Source: Paraburkholderia translucens (GTDB lineage: Bacteria > Pseudomonadota > Gammaproteobacteria > Burkholderiales > Burkholderiaceae). Taken from it: a DNA stretch of 64,000 bases. The notes under the pieces were generated by a model that was not told the origin of the DNA, made no database searches, and worked only from the letters and a program-made list of their open reading frames with translations. Within the stretch, counting starts at the first letter, position 1. Each line of letters opens with the position of its first letter. Positions 46,174-55,454 of the stretch are shown here, piece after piece. The stretch spans positions 124,001 through 188,000 of the forward strand of contig NZ_JAJITC010000013.1 in NCBI RefSeq assembly GCF_020881035.1, given 5' to 3'. Made by a program: the position numbers and the translations under genes.

Positions 46174-47517
46174 ATGGAAAAATATTTCAAGTGTCATTGT
46201 GAATCCCGCCGGTATTTTCTAGAGGCTGCGGCGGTAGCAGTGACATCAGGAGCGATTAGCCGGTTAGCCTTTGCAGACGTCAATCGTCAGGCTGATTTAA
46301 TTGTGCAATCGACAGGCCGAGAGGGATCCGATATTCGCTCCCTCCGCATTCACGCAACCGAGTCCCAGCTTGCGGACCTTCGAATGCGCATCAAGGCCAC
46401 CAAGTGGCCGGACCGGGAGACCGTTCAGGATGCTTCGCAAGGCGTTCAGCTTGAAACAATGCAAAGTCTCGCAACTTACTGGTCAACAGACTACGACTGG
46501 CGAAAGGTCGAAGCGCGCCTCAATGCGTTGCCGCAGTTTTCCACGGAAATCGACGGGACCACTATCCATTTCATACATGCACGTTCGAAACACGCCAACG
46601 CTCTCCCTATCATTGTCACGCATGGATGGCCCGGTTCAGTCATAGAACAATTGAAAATTGTCGCCCCATTGACCGATCCCACGTCTCACGGCGGGACAGC
46701 ACTGGATGCATTTGACGTCGTAATTCCGTCGCTTCCCGGGTACGGGTTTTCAGGCAAGCCGACCGAGATCGGTTGGGATCCCGCGCGAATCGCGCGAGCG
46801 TGGGTCGTGCTGATGAAACGGCTCGGCTATACGCGATACGTAGCCCAAGGCGGAGATTGGGGAAATGCCGTCACAGAGCAAATGGCGCTCATTGCGCCGC
46901 CCGAGCTGGTCGCCATTCACACGAACATGCCTGCCACGGTTCCCGACGATGTCGCGAACGCGCTTAAATTCGGGAATCCCGCCCCTACGAGTCTTTCGGT
47001 CGAAGAAAGGCATGCGTTCGACCAACTCGATTACTTCTACAAGCATGGTCTCGGCTACGCTCAAGAGATGGCAAATCGCCCACAGACGCTATACGGAATT
47101 CAAGATTCGCCGATCGGACTGGCGGCATGGATGCTTGATCATGACGCCAGCAGTCAAGCGCTGATTACCCGCGTTTTTCGAGGACAAACCGAAGGCCTGA
47201 GTCGGGATGATATTCTCGATAACATTACGCTTTACTGGCTGACGAACACCGGCGTTTCTTCAGCGAGGCTTTATTGGGAAAACAAATTCAACTTCTTTGC
47301 ACCCAAGCACGTCTCGCTACCGGTGGCTGTCAGTGTGTTTCCGGATGAAATATATGCGGCCCCGAAAAGCTGGTCGGAACAGGCCTATCCGAAGCTGATT
47401 CACTATAACCGGCTGCCTAAGGGCGGTCACTTTGCTGCATGGGAACAACCTCAAGCATTCACTGAGGAGATCCGTGTGAGCTTCCGCCAGTTCCGAACTC
47501 CAGCGTCACCTACGTAA
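46174..47517 (+). CDS. Tat-exported epoxide hydrolase (EHN family)
   Basis: A 447-residue enzyme. A leader with SRRYFLEAAAVAVTSG at residues 11-26 and AFA near 35 suggests Tat export. Residues about 50-165 are the epoxide hydrolase N-terminal (EHN) domain (LRMRIKATKWPDRETVQDAS). The alpha/beta part has HGWPGSVIEQL at 150, Asp228 in GGDWGNAVTEQ as nucleophile and GGHFAAWEQP with the catalytic histidine. GAGGAG precedes the ATG at 46174. Such microsomal-type enzymes open epoxides to diols with water. The gene stands alone upstream of IS1182. Confidence 0.93.
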   Translation: MEKYFKCHCESRRYFLEAAAVAVTSGAISRLAFADVNRQADLIVQSTGREGSDIRSLRIHATESQLADLRMRIKATKWPDRETVQDASQGVQLETMQSLATYWSTDYDWRKVEARLNALPQFSTEIDGTTIHFIHARSKHANALPIIVTHGWPGSVIEQLKIVAPLTDPTSHGGTALDAFDVVIPSLPGYGFSGKPTEIGWDPARIARAWVVLMKRLGYTRYVAQGGDWGNAVTEQMALIAPPELVAIHTNMPATVPDDVANALKFGNPAPTSLSVEERHAFDQLDYFYKHGLGYAQEMANRPQTLYGIQDSPIGLAAWMLDHDASSQALITRVFRGQTEGLSRDDILDNITLYWLTNTGVSSARLYWENKFNFFAPKHVSLPVAVSVFPDEIYAAPKSWSEQAYPKLIHYNRLPKGGHFAAWEQPQAFTEEIRVSFRQFRTPASPT

Positions 47518-47677
47518 AAGGTTGCTGTCGTCTTGGCAAAAGCGGGCGCCATCCGCGGCCGCTTACACGAACAGTCTTTTAATTGTGACATTCGGTCCCA
47601 GTCAGCCCCGGCCTCGTTGCGTTTGTGTCGAGCCTGTGTGAAAACGCATCAGTTGTTGCCAGGGAGGGTTCGCCAGT

Positions 47678-47935
47678 CTAGCTAACGTCGCCGATGGCGA
47701 ATCGAAGTGAGGCGGTTGATTCACATGACGTGAGGAGCGCACGGACCTGCTCGGCCGCGTCCGGAGAAAGCCCCGGATGTTCGTTCCGTAGATACTCGAT
47801 GGTTTGTTCAGGTGACCAAGGTCCCAAGGAGGCCATGTAGTCGTCAACGTCGTCCTGAATTTGTCGCCACGAAGCGTATTGCCGTCGTGACAACACTATC
47901 AGGTTACTTCGTGTATAGATCACATAGAGGTTCAA
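47678..47935 (-). CDS. Small hypothetical protein, probably incomplete at its start
   Basis: An 85-residue frame with a protein-like C-terminal part (SWRQIQDDVDDYMASLGPWS, then YLRNEHPGLSPDAAEQVRAL). It starts only at TTG or GTG codons without a good ribosome site. Its upstream side points into the left flank of the IS1182 copy, so the true start may have been lost by insertion. No signal peptide or membrane segment. Family not recognised. Confidence 0.35.
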   Translation of the reverse strand: MNLYVIYTRSNLIVLSRRQYASWRQIQDDVDDYMASLGPWSPEQTIEYLRNEHPGLSPDAAEQVRALLTSCESTASLRFAIGDVS

Positions 47936-48018
47936 GAGCTTCTCGCGGTTGGCTTTCGATTCAGCATTCTCGCACCTGACCGCCTAAACTGAATCAACGC
48001 ACTGAGAGCGGGTGACTC

Positions 48019-49464
48019 ATGAAGCGATTCGTAGAAGGTGATGACCGCAAGCAGGTCGCACTGCTTCCCGAATGCGTCGATGACTACATCGGTCAGGACA
48101 ATCCGGTCAGGGTCATAGACGCTTTTGTCGACGAGCTGGGCCTTGACGATCTCGGTTTCGACGGAACCACACCGGCGCTCACGGGCCGTCCGTCCTATCA
48201 TCCCGGCGTGATGCTCAAGATCTATATCTATGGGTATCTGAACCGGATACCCTCCAGCCGGCGTCTTGAGCGCGAGTGCCAGCGCAACGTCGAGATGATG
48301 TGGCTAACGGGGCGTCTGGCTCCCGACTTCAAGACGATCGCCGACTTTCGCCGCGACAACGGGCCAGCCATTCGTAACGTATGCCGCCGTTTCGTCGAAC
48401 TGTGTCGCGGACTGAAACTGCTGTCCGGTGACATGGTGGCTATCGACGGCAGCAAGTTCAAGGCTTCGAACAGCCGCGACAGAAACTACACGACGGGCAA
48501 AATCGACAAGCGCCAGCAGCAGATTGAAGAAAGCGTTCAGCGATATCTCGACCTGATTGAAAGTGCTGACCGCACCAGTCCGACAGGGTTCGATGTGAAG
48601 ACCGTGCGCCTGTACGAGAAGATCGCCAGCTTGCGCCAGCAGATGCGTGAGCTCGACCAGGTCAGGAAGCAGTTGAAGAAGCAACCAGACAAACAGCTGT
48701 CCATGACGGATCCCGATGCGCGGTCCATGGCAACAAGCGGAAGAGGCTCCGGAATAGTGGGCTACAACGTTCAGACCGCCGTGGACACGAAACATCATCT
48801 GATCGTCGCACACGAAGTGACTAACGTCGGAAACGATCACGGTCAACTCAGCGGGATGGCAACGTCTGCGAAGAACGCGATGGGCAAAGCGAGGCTGAAG
48901 GTGCTGGCCGATCGTGGCTACTACAGCGGCCCGGAGATACGTGCATGCGATCTGGACAACATTAGCACTTACGTTCCCAAGCCACTTACCTCCGCATCAA
49001 GGAAGAAAGGTCTCTTCACGAAGGCCGACTTTATCTACGATTCAACAAGCGACGTGTACCGGTGCCCTGCCGGCGAGCGCGCCATTCATCGGTTCAACAC
49101 CGTCGAGCATGACATGACCCTGCAGGTGTACTGGCCCAGTGCCTGCCCCCGTTGTCACCTCAAGGACCGATGTTCGCCCAGCGACTATCGCCGCATCCGA
49201 CGATGGGAGCACGAAAACATACTGGAAACCATGCAGCGGCGGCTCGACAGGAAGCCCGATGCAATGACGATCCGCCGAAGTACTGTTGAGCATGTCTTCG
49301 GTACGCTCAAACACTGGATGGGGCCCGCGCACTTCCTGACCCGGACGCTTGGCCGTGTAAGTACTGAGATGAGTCTTCAGGTATTGGCCTACAACCTGAA
49401 GCGGGTCATCAACATACTCGGTGTTGCGGGAACGATGAAGGCCATGAAGATGGCTGGAAGGTAA
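48019..49464 (+). CDS. IS1182-family transposase, intact
   Basis: A complete 481-residue DDE transposase starting MKRFVEGDDRKQVALLPECV. The family features are in order: N-terminal DUF772-like domain (GRPSYHPGVMLKIYIYGYLN), catalytic Asp in SGDMVAIDGSKFKA, central coiled region, second Asp in KVLADRGYYSGPEIR, zinc-ribbon-like CPRCHLKDRC and catalytic Glu in RRSTVEHVFGTLKHWMG. The reading frame is unbroken, so this element may still move. The terminal inverted repeats were not resolved; the left end lies between about 47935 and 48010, and the right end past 49480. Confidence 0.95.
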   Translation: MKRFVEGDDRKQVALLPECVDDYIGQDNPVRVIDAFVDELGLDDLGFDGTTPALTGRPSYHPGVMLKIYIYGYLNRIPSSRRLERECQRNVEMMWLTGRLAPDFKTIADFRRDNGPAIRNVCRRFVELCRGLKLLSGDMVAIDGSKFKASNSRDRNYTTGKIDKRQQQIEESVQRYLDLIESADRTSPTGFDVKTVRLYEKIASLRQQMRELDQVRKQLKKQPDKQLSMTDPDARSMATSGRGSGIVGYNVQTAVDTKHHLIVAHEVTNVGNDHGQLSGMATSAKNAMGKARLKVLADRGYYSGPEIRACDLDNISTYVPKPLTSASRKKGLFTKADFIYDSTSDVYRCPAGERAIHRFNTVEHDMTLQVYWPSACPRCHLKDRCSPSDYRRIRRWEHENILETMQRRLDRKPDAMTIRRSTVEHVFGTLKHWMGPAHFLTRTLGRVSTEMSLQVLAYNLKRVINILGVAGTMKAMKMAGR

Positions 49465-50115
49465 GGCCCGGAGGGGCTTCGCTGCGCTCGTGCGACTCGA
49501 TTGGCGTAAGCTGGACCGACCAAACTTAATCCAACTGAACCAAGAACGCGCGTTCAGCGCCACAAATTGAGTTCTCACACAAGCTCGGTCGTCAACGAAC
49601 GTCGGCTTATCATCATCCGCAGAGAAAATAAGTTGGCAATGCGCGTCCCGCACACCGGCCGGCCAACACGGCAAGCTTCACGCTGACGCCAGGCTGCGGG
49701 GCGAAACTCGGCCACCGCCTGCGCGGACGTGCGCTAGTAGCACATCGCCCTTATAGCCAATGTTCTTCCAGGAGCCGGCTACACCGCCGATCCGATTGCA
49801 TGAGCTGTGGAACCGGCCTACTTGTCGCTACACTCACCGGGCTGCGACGCGCTGGCGTATCGCGGTCCCGTGCCGCGCATTTCGGGCGTATGGTGTGATT
49901 ATCCGGGACAGGGGGCACTGGAAGGCACTTCGGAGGGCAGGCCGTCCCTATGCGTTGAGCCGTGAGCTCAAGTTAGGAAAGACCTGCACAGCTCGTTTTT
50001 CAGAGCGTCGACCTCTTGCTGCTTCAACCGGGTCAGCCACGAGAATCTGCGGATAGCTTATCCGTCCGGTTTTGAGCCGCGGCGCTTCGTTGTGTGAAGC
50101 GATATTTCCAGTGAA
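49465..50115. other. Right flank of IS1182 and gene-free DNA
   Basis: About 650 bases. The first part should hold the right end of the insertion sequence. GTGTGAGAACTC appears on the minus strand near 49570-49580, a style of sequence seen at IS1182 ends, but no matching left copy was found in inverted orientation. No gene was recognised. Confidence 0.4.
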
Positions 50116-50484
50116 TCAACTGCCGTGGTCGCCGGCGACGACCAGCCTGCTGATCACCGTCTGGACACCCGGTACTTTCCCCGCAATCTCCTGTGCAACC
50201 TGATCGTCCGAAGCTTCCTTGATCGTCCCAGCGAGAATGACTTTTCCCGTCTTTGCCGTAGCGAACACCGCGATGTCCGAATCGTGCAGGGATTTGTCTT
50301 TAGATATGGTGTCTTGAACCTTCTTGGCAAGCGCTTTATTTGCGATCCTATCGAATTTTTTCACCGCACGGATTTGTTCTCTCCTCGCGGAATTTACATC
50401 CGTCGCTGTTGGCGTCTGTGCGAGCACCGCGAATGAGAGCGATGCCGCAACGGCGCCAGAAAGTGCGATGTATCGGAGTTTCAT
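50116..50484 (-). CDS. Periplasmic BON-domain protein
   Basis: A 122-residue protein with a Sec signal (MKLRYIALSGAVAASLSFAV ending at LAQ) and a BON domain: ALAKKVQDTISKDKSLHDSD, then IAVFATAKTGKVILAGTIKE and AQEIAGKVPGVQTVISRLVV. The start at 50484 has AGGTGA spaced correctly; a longer start at 50499 is less likely. Similar in plan to the BON protein at 37499-37888. Likely envelope-stress or outer-membrane stability role, from family knowledge only. Confidence 0.88.
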   Translation of the reverse strand: MKLRYIALSGAVAASLSFAVLAQTPTATDVNSARREQIRAVKKFDRIANKALAKKVQDTISKDKSLHDSDIAVFATAKTGKVILAGTIKEASDDQVAQEIAGKVPGVQTVISRLVVAGDHGS

Positions 50485-50657
50485 GGAGTCACCTGTCAAT
50501 AGTGAAAACGTGGAGGATTGGATATTTCAATCCGTTTTTCAAACCAAAACAATTTCCGCCTGCTAGACTTCTCTGAAACCTTCCGTGCCGGGCTTGACGT
50601 GCCGCACTGCTTCACTCATATCCAACATTTTTCACTCGGACCATATCGCTGGCTTAC

Positions 50658-51203
50658 TCATATCACCTCGCACATTGTCTTCGCGAGAATCATTGCCGAT
50701 GCATTGATTGGCGAAACTCTCGAGCGTTGCACCGGACGAAACACTTCCTCCCCGGGGTGAATTCCTACCCCGGAAAGCGCGCAGTTTCCAGAGCACCGTG
50801 CTACGCACAACACCCACGTCTGCGCACCGTAACGACAAGACGTTGGATCGCTCCATGAAATCAGCACTCTCGACTCACTGATGCGTTCAAGCAGCTTGAT
50901 CGCTGCGGACTGGGTGCTCGCTTTCGACTCAACCCCGACCTCTATCGACTGCGGCTGTGTATTTGGTGTTTTAGCGTCTTTGGTCTGCGACTGCGGAACA
51001 CCAGTCTCGGGCCCGCTGCAACCAACCTTGCCGCACATTGTCAACAGTATCATCAATGTCTTGGACCATGCGTCCCTGCCAGCAGCAACCTCCAGGACTT
51101 CATTGTCTAAAAAGTCGCCTGCCGGCGAGACCGCATGCGCATTTACAGCCCTCCGATCATTCTTTTCGGTTGCTGTTGAAAAAATGTCGTGATGCCGCTT
51201 CAT
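50658..51203 (-). CDS. Hypothetical protein, possibly damaged
   Basis: A 181-residue frame that begins MKRHHDIFSTATEKNDRRAV behind a very good ribosome site (AAGGAG, six-base spacer). A hydrophobic segment with TLMILLTMCGKVGCSGPET looks like an internal lipobox, suggesting a lipoprotein reading frame starting further in. The stretch STQSAAIKLLERISESRVLI is protein-like, but the last 60 residues are Cys-, Ser- and Arg-rich and look shifted out of frame. I do not recognise it. Confidence 0.4.
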   Translation of the reverse strand: MKRHHDIFSTATEKNDRRAVNAHAVSPAGDFLDNEVLEVAAGRDAWSKTLMILLTMCGKVGCSGPETGVPQSQTKDAKTPNTQPQSIEVGVESKASTQSAAIKLLERISESRVLISWSDPTSCRYGAQTWVLCVARCSGNCALSGVGIHPGEEVFRPVQRSRVSPINASAMILAKTMCEVI

Positions 51204-51505
51204 ACATTCTCCTTGTCTGTTTCTGTGTACAAGTAGGCGTACCCGCTCTGACCGGCTCGTCTATTTAACTTTCCTTCGTCTCGATATCGCGGAATGTGGC
51301 ATCGCATGCAAGGCACTATAGCCTCTCGTTCGTCCTCTTAAATGTACAGAACCAGAAAGCAGTTTTTCCCGCGATGCATTAACGCCCGGTCCGCGCACCT
51401 TCCGGCCGTTTTTCGCGGGGCTGCCATGCTGGGCGTCGAATTGCTGTCTCTACAGCACATGTGCCGCTTACCTCATTGTTAGATTGCTTTGGCTAAAAGA
51501 CAACT
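51204..51505. other. Intergenic region, no gene recognised
   Basis: About 300 bases between divergent genes, followed by the motif at 51506. No ribosome site with an open frame of note. Confidence 0.4.
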
Positions 51506-51521
51506 GATACCAAAGTGCTAG
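51506..51521 (+). promoter_or_regulatory. Single copy of the shared 16-base motif
   Basis: GATACCAAAGTGCTAG differs from the first tandem copy (43025-43040, GATACCAAAGCACTAG) at only two positions. It lies about 290 bases before the SDR start (51813) of the SDR-tautomerase-LysR unit, whose regulator is a paralogue of the LysR beside the tandem repeat. A shared operator for the two related regulators is inferred. Confidence 0.5.
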
Positions 51522-51812
51522 TGCGCCCGCAGTCGAAAACCGGTTTAATGCAATCGCTAGCGATTATTAGATCGTGTGGCGCGGGAGGGCGGGCAACTGA
51601 ATGCATTGTTGCTGTCAGGGTGTAGGTCGCGGGCGGATCGAACGCTGACGTAGCGACTACCCATATCGGCATTGTTGTGTCTCATTGCATTGCGAATTGT
51701 TCGCACCGTGACAGGCGTTGAACCTTCGCAGTAGCGTTGCAGGACCATGAGTTCAACGGAAGCTCTATTGATGACATGGGCGTTACCAAAAAAGATTGCC
51801 GGAGAGTCCATC

Positions 51813-52517
51813 GTGACTGCGTCGCAAAAGGTTTCCGTCGTTACCGGCGCATCGCGGGACATTGGCGCTGAACTGATAGAGGGCGTTCGCCAATGCGGCT
51901 ACCGCGTGGTGGCGACGTCTCGATGGATTGCGCCGACCGACGATCCGAACGTCGACATCGTCGATCCGGCGACCGCCCGCTGCGTCGTATCCGTGGGTGC
52001 AGCAAGGTTGGTTGGCCCCGACACCGTGGCTAACAACGCAGGCATCTTGATCTCCACGGGGTTCACGAGCGATACGAAACAGGACCACGTAGTCGTTACG
52101 AGGGTCAATCTCACTGGGTTGATTTACATTACGCAACTCGCTGATCTCCCTATCGGCCAAAACGAGAAGCAGTCGAACGGGGATGTCGTCAGCATCACGA
52201 CAAGCCTCACCGAGCGCGCGGACAACAACGTGCCATCGGTACCGGTTTCGCTTACGAAAGGCGCCTTGAACGCCGCCACGAAGGCTCTTGCCATCGAGCG
52301 CGCCAAGCGCGGAGTCCGTGCAAACCCTGCCTCGCCGGGGGTCATCAAATCTCCACTACATCCGCTGGAAATTCACTCTGCCCCGGACGCGCTTGATCCT
52401 ATCGTTCATGTCGGCTGGATAAGCGATATGGTCGACGACGTTCTGCATCTGGAGTCGCCGCCTTTTGTCACCGGCGAGATTTCGCATGTCGACGATGGTC
52501 GAAACGCTGGTCACTGA
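51813..52517 (+). CDS. SDR-like protein without catalytic tyrosine, diverged paralogue
   Basis: A 234-residue protein closely related to the SDR at 29351-30061 along its whole length. GTG at 51813 with GGAGAG before it matches the paralogue's start (TASQKVSVVTGAS). The cofactor loop is altered (TGASRDIG, a glycine replaced by Asp), about 20 residues before NNAGILI have diverged strongly and are shorter, and the tyrosine position is VAL in VPVSLTKGALNAATK. Many substitutions for charged or proline residues suggest relaxed selection, yet the frame is open throughout. It may be a decaying gene or a binding protein. It precedes a tautomerase gene by 54 bases. Confidence 0.75.
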   Translation: MTASQKVSVVTGASRDIGAELIEGVRQCGYRVVATSRWIAPTDDPNVDIVDPATARCVVSVGAARLVGPDTVANNAGILISTGFTSDTKQDHVVVTRVNLTGLIYITQLADLPIGQNEKQSNGDVVSITTSLTERADNNVPSVPVSLTKGALNAATKALAIERAKRGVRANPASPGVIKSPLHPLEIHSAPDALDPIVHVGWISDMVDDVLHLESPPFVTGEISHVDDGRNAGH

Positions 52518-52571
52518 GCAATCGGCGCGAGAGGTTGGCGCCTCTATTTAACGGAACTAAGGGGAACAGAA

Positions 52572-52808
52572 ATGCCTATCGTCACGATTCAGGTCACCCG
52601 TGAGGGTACGAAGCCGGGCGCCAAATCTGTCACTGCGGAAGAGAAAGCCCAACTAATCATGGGCGTCAGCAAACTTCTTCTCGACGTGCTGAACAAGCCG
52701 CTCGAATCGACGTTCGTCGTGATTGAAGAAGTCGATACCGACAACTGGGGATGGGGCGGACTACCCGCTCTCGAATATCGCCGTCAACGAGCGCAGACTC
52801 CGCGTTAG
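52572..52808 (+). CDS. 4-oxalocrotonate tautomerase-family protein
   Basis: A 78-residue small tautomerase. After removal of Met the N-terminal proline of MPIVTIQVTREGTKPGAKSV is the catalytic base. EEKAQLIMGVSKLLLDVLNK is the helix and FVVIEEVDTDNWGWGGLPAL the second strand region, as in the DmpI/4-OT-like families. AAGGGGAA precedes the ATG. It sits between the diverged SDR and a LysR gene, all in one direction, so an operon is likely. Family members isomerise unsaturated keto acids or hydrate halogenated acrylates. Confidence 0.9.
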   Translation: MPIVTIQVTREGTKPGAKSVTAEEKAQLIMGVSKLLLDVLNKPLESTFVVIEEVDTDNWGWGGLPALEYRRQRAQTPR

Positions 52809-52980
52809 GACTGCGCAAGTAGATTTGTACCGAGACGAGGTGGCGTCGCCGGGCGCGGCTCATCAGGTTGCGCGTCATGGAAGGACGGCCCGAACTATAG
52901 CCAGCGAAGGGCTAAACGTGCGCGTTTTTCAGTTATCCGTATCAACGCGCAGCGAGCTAACACTCGTATGGAGATGTACC

Positions 52981-53958
52981 ATGGAAGAACTCTACTTGTT
53001 GCGGGCTTTCGTCGCCGCAGCACATTACCGAAGCTTCACCAAGGCCGCCGAAGCGTTGGGCGTCTCGACTGGAAGTGTGTCGAAGGCTATTTCAAAACTT
53101 GAAGATAACGTCCAGGCACGTCTGCTGCATCGCACGACTCGCTCGGTCGCGCTCACAGAGCCAGCCCAATCGTATTACCTCAGTTGCCGGCGACTGCTCG
53201 ATGAGCTTGACGAGGCGAATCGCCGCATGCGCCGGGAGGGCGACGTTGATAGTGGAAACCTGCGACTTGCGGTCCATCCCCTTGTAGTTGGACATCTTTT
53301 CTCGGCGTTGCTCGCGCAATATCGGGAGTTCGCACCGAATATTAATTTGATGGTGTCGGTGCGGGAAGGGCCGGTCAACCTATACGAGGGCAAATACGAT
53401 GTGGCGATCCAGCTGGCAGCGCTTGTAGAACAGGCCGCGGTCATCCGGCGAACGCTGCTCACCACGCCGCGAATCATGGTTGCAACGCCCCGCTATCTCG
53501 AACTTCACGGTATGCCGAAGTGTCCGGCCGACCTGTCGCAGCATTTGTTGCTACTTCCATCACACCAGCGGCAACGTCATTCCGATTGGGTTGAACTGAT
53601 CGAAAACGGCGAGTCAGCGCGAGTAAAACCATTTTCGTCTATCGATGGCAATGACGTGCTGCTACGGACTTCCGCGCATGCGAGCGTGGGCATCGCAGCC
53701 TTACCGGAATTCATGATCCGTGAGGACATTGGCACCGGGCAGCTCGTTCACGTGCTGCCAAACTGCGGTACCCCCGACGGCGACCTCGAGTTGTGTCTCT
53801 TCTATCCGTATCGGGATCTGCTACCAATGCGCCTGCGCAGCTTCGTTGATTTTTGCACGGCATTCTTTCGCGACAACGAAAGTAGGAGGCGGCGACCGGT
53901 TCATACCGCAATTCCCGATCGTGTCAGTAAAAACGCGCCCTTGCACGCGACGTTGTAA
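52981..53958 (+). CDS. LysR-family transcriptional regulator
   Basis: A 325-residue LysR protein: MEELYLLRAFVAAAHYRSFT, helix-turn-helix VSTGSVSKAISKLEDNVQ, and an effector domain with NLRLAVHPLVVGHLFSALLA and LFYPYRDLLPMRLRSFVDFC. It is the paralogue of the regulator at 41682-42656. GGAGATG precedes the ATG at 52981; the frame is open further upstream but overlaps the tautomerase gene region without coding character. It ends 20 bases from the convergent response-regulator gene. Confidence 0.93.
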   Translation: MEELYLLRAFVAAAHYRSFTKAAEALGVSTGSVSKAISKLEDNVQARLLHRTTRSVALTEPAQSYYLSCRRLLDELDEANRRMRREGDVDSGNLRLAVHPLVVGHLFSALLAQYREFAPNINLMVSVREGPVNLYEGKYDVAIQLAALVEQAAVIRRTLLTTPRIMVATPRYLELHGMPKCPADLSQHLLLLPSHQRQRHSDWVELIENGESARVKPFSSIDGNDVLLRTSAHASVGIAALPEFMIREDIGTGQLVHVLPNCGTPDGDLELCLFYPYRDLLPMRLRSFVDFCTAFFRDNESRRRRPVHTAIPDRVSKNAPLHATL

Positions 53959-53978
53959 TAGCGGCAAACACCATCGAA

Positions 53979-54656
53979 TTAATGCTTGCGCGACCCTGGT
54001 GGTTGGAGTTGAAGTTTCGCCGCCATCGTGACCAGTTCCGGCACCGAGTCAGCAGCCATTTTTAGCATCATCTTGCCGCGGTGAGTCTTCACCGTGATCT
54101 CACTGATACCGAGTTCACCTCCTATCTGCTTGTTCAGCAGACCGCGAACAACCAACTCCATGACCTCCCGCTCGCGACGGGTCAGCGACAAATACCGGCT
54201 GTGCAGAATACGCAGTTCCGACTGGACTTCGAGTGCTTGCCGACTCCGCTCCAATGCGTCCCGAATGGCCTGCAGCAGCGCTTCGTCGTCGAATGGCTTG
54301 GTCAGAAATTCGACAGCGCCTGCCTTCATCGCCTTCACGGTCATGGGTACGTCCCCGTGACCCGTAATGAAAATAATTGGCATGTCGGCCCGCTCGGCCG
54401 CAATCCGCTGTTGCAAGTCCAGCCCGCTTACTTCCGGAAGGGAAACGTCAAGCACGAGACACGTTGGGGCAAACACGCGCGGGTGCGCGAGAAACTCCTG
54501 CGCGGAAGCGAACACCTGTGCACGCAGGCCTGCGGTGCGCAGCAAGAGTTCCAACGCTTCACGAACGGAGATGTCGTCGTCGATAACGAATACAACCGGC
54601 GTTAGTTGCCCACCATTCGACGACATAGTATTGCGATTCGCTCCAGTTACCCTCAC
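53979..54656 (-). CDS. FixJ/TodT-type response regulator
   Basis: A 225-residue two-domain regulator. The receiver has the acidic pair in VFVIDDDISVREALELLL, the phospho-accepting Asp in CLVLDVSLPEVSGLDL, and FLTKPFDD with the conserved lysine. The C-terminal LuxR/FixJ helix-turn-helix has LTRREREVMELVVRGLLNKQ and GISEITVKTHRGKMMLKM. A GTG at 54656 with GAGGAG before it is the likely start; an ATG at 54626 is the alternative. It is 34 bases downstream of the single-receiver gene in the same operon. Its kinase could be the multi-PAS protein at 33235-36003. Confidence 0.93.
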   Translation of the reverse strand: MRVTGANRNTMSSNGGQLTPVVFVIDDDISVREALELLLRTAGLRAQVFASAQEFLAHPRVFAPTCLVLDVSLPEVSGLDLQQRIAAERADMPIIFITGHGDVPMTVKAMKAGAVEFLTKPFDDEALLQAIRDALERSRQALEVQSELRILHSRYLSLTRREREVMELVVRGLLNKQIGGELGISEITVKTHRGKMMLKMAADSVPELVTMAAKLQLQPPGSRKH

Positions 54657-54690
54657 GTCGCTCCTCTTTTGGGCATGTACCGCGTCGCCT

Positions 54691-55050
54691 TCAGTTATTC
54701 TCTAGCGCAACCTGAAGCGCCGCAAGCAGTGCACTATCGCCAAATGGCTTGAAGAGGCAATCGCAAGCACCCTCTGAAACCAGTTGAACGCGCAGGGCTT
54801 CGTCCTCCTTGGCCGTAATGAACACAACCGGAAGCTTCCTGCCCAATCGTTTCAACTCGTGGAAGAGCGCTATACCGCCCATTCCCGGCATGTTGATGTC
54901 GAGGACAAGACAATCGGTCTTCCCGATTGCATCGGACGCCATGAAAGCTTCCGCGGAAGGGAACACGGCGACGTCGTATCCGAAGATCTTCACAAGATCT
55001 GGGAGCGACTCCCGGACTGCCTCATCATCGTCGACCAACGTTACCAGCAT
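54691..55050 (-). CDS. Stand-alone receiver-domain response regulator
   Basis: A 119-residue single receiver domain starting MLVTLVDDDEAVRESLPDLV. The phosphorylation site is in CLVLDINMPGMGGIALFHEL, the Thr in VVFITAKEDEALR and the Lys in CLFKPFGDSAL. No output domain. It is the first gene of the operon with the FixJ-type regulator. Such proteins act as phosphate shuttles or sinks between a kinase and its partner. ATACCAAAG occurs about 50 bases before the start, a partial copy of the shared motif. Confidence 0.92.
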   Translation of the reverse strand: MLVTLVDDDEAVRESLPDLVKIFGYDVAVFPSAEAFMASDAIGKTDCLVLDINMPGMGGIALFHELKRLGRKLPVVFITAKEDEALRVQLVSEGACDCLFKPFGDSALLAALQVALENN

Positions 55051-55454
55051 GGTTGTCTATCTTCAAGTCTCGCAGAGACCCCTAGCCTAGTCTTTTCGTA
55101 TACCAAAGAATGCACGAATCTGGCCCGGAAATCTACGATACGTTAGTATTGATTGGCTGAAATGTCTTCGTAATACAAAGCCGGCCCTCCAGCACTGGCC
55201 GTGCCTCTTTACCCAGCACAACGACTCGGCTCGATGCCCGCCTTGAGCCCATTTCGCGGAATGCTCGCCCTCAGACACCCCTTCGGTCCACCGTCCAATC
55301 TCAAGTAACGACTTTACCATCAGGTTCGGCCGTTCTTCGTCATCAGACAATACCGGTCCCTGTTCGTCATTGGGCCGATAAATCGCACGAACAACCGGGA
55401 GGCCCTGGCCGGACGCCTACGTCAGTTTCCTATGGTCTCTCCAGCCCATCGTGC
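55051..55454. other. Upstream region of the response-regulator operon
   Basis: About 400 bases without a recognised gene. It includes the operon's promoter region. Confidence 0.35.

Noticed and set aside
49560..49585. GTGTGAGAACTC as the right inverted repeat of IS1182
   Set aside because: The only similar left-flank sequence is in the same, not inverted, orientation.
55098..55113. Partial motif ATACCAAAG before the receiver gene as a fourth operator copy
   Set aside because: Only the first half matches; nine bases alone are too few to separate from chance.
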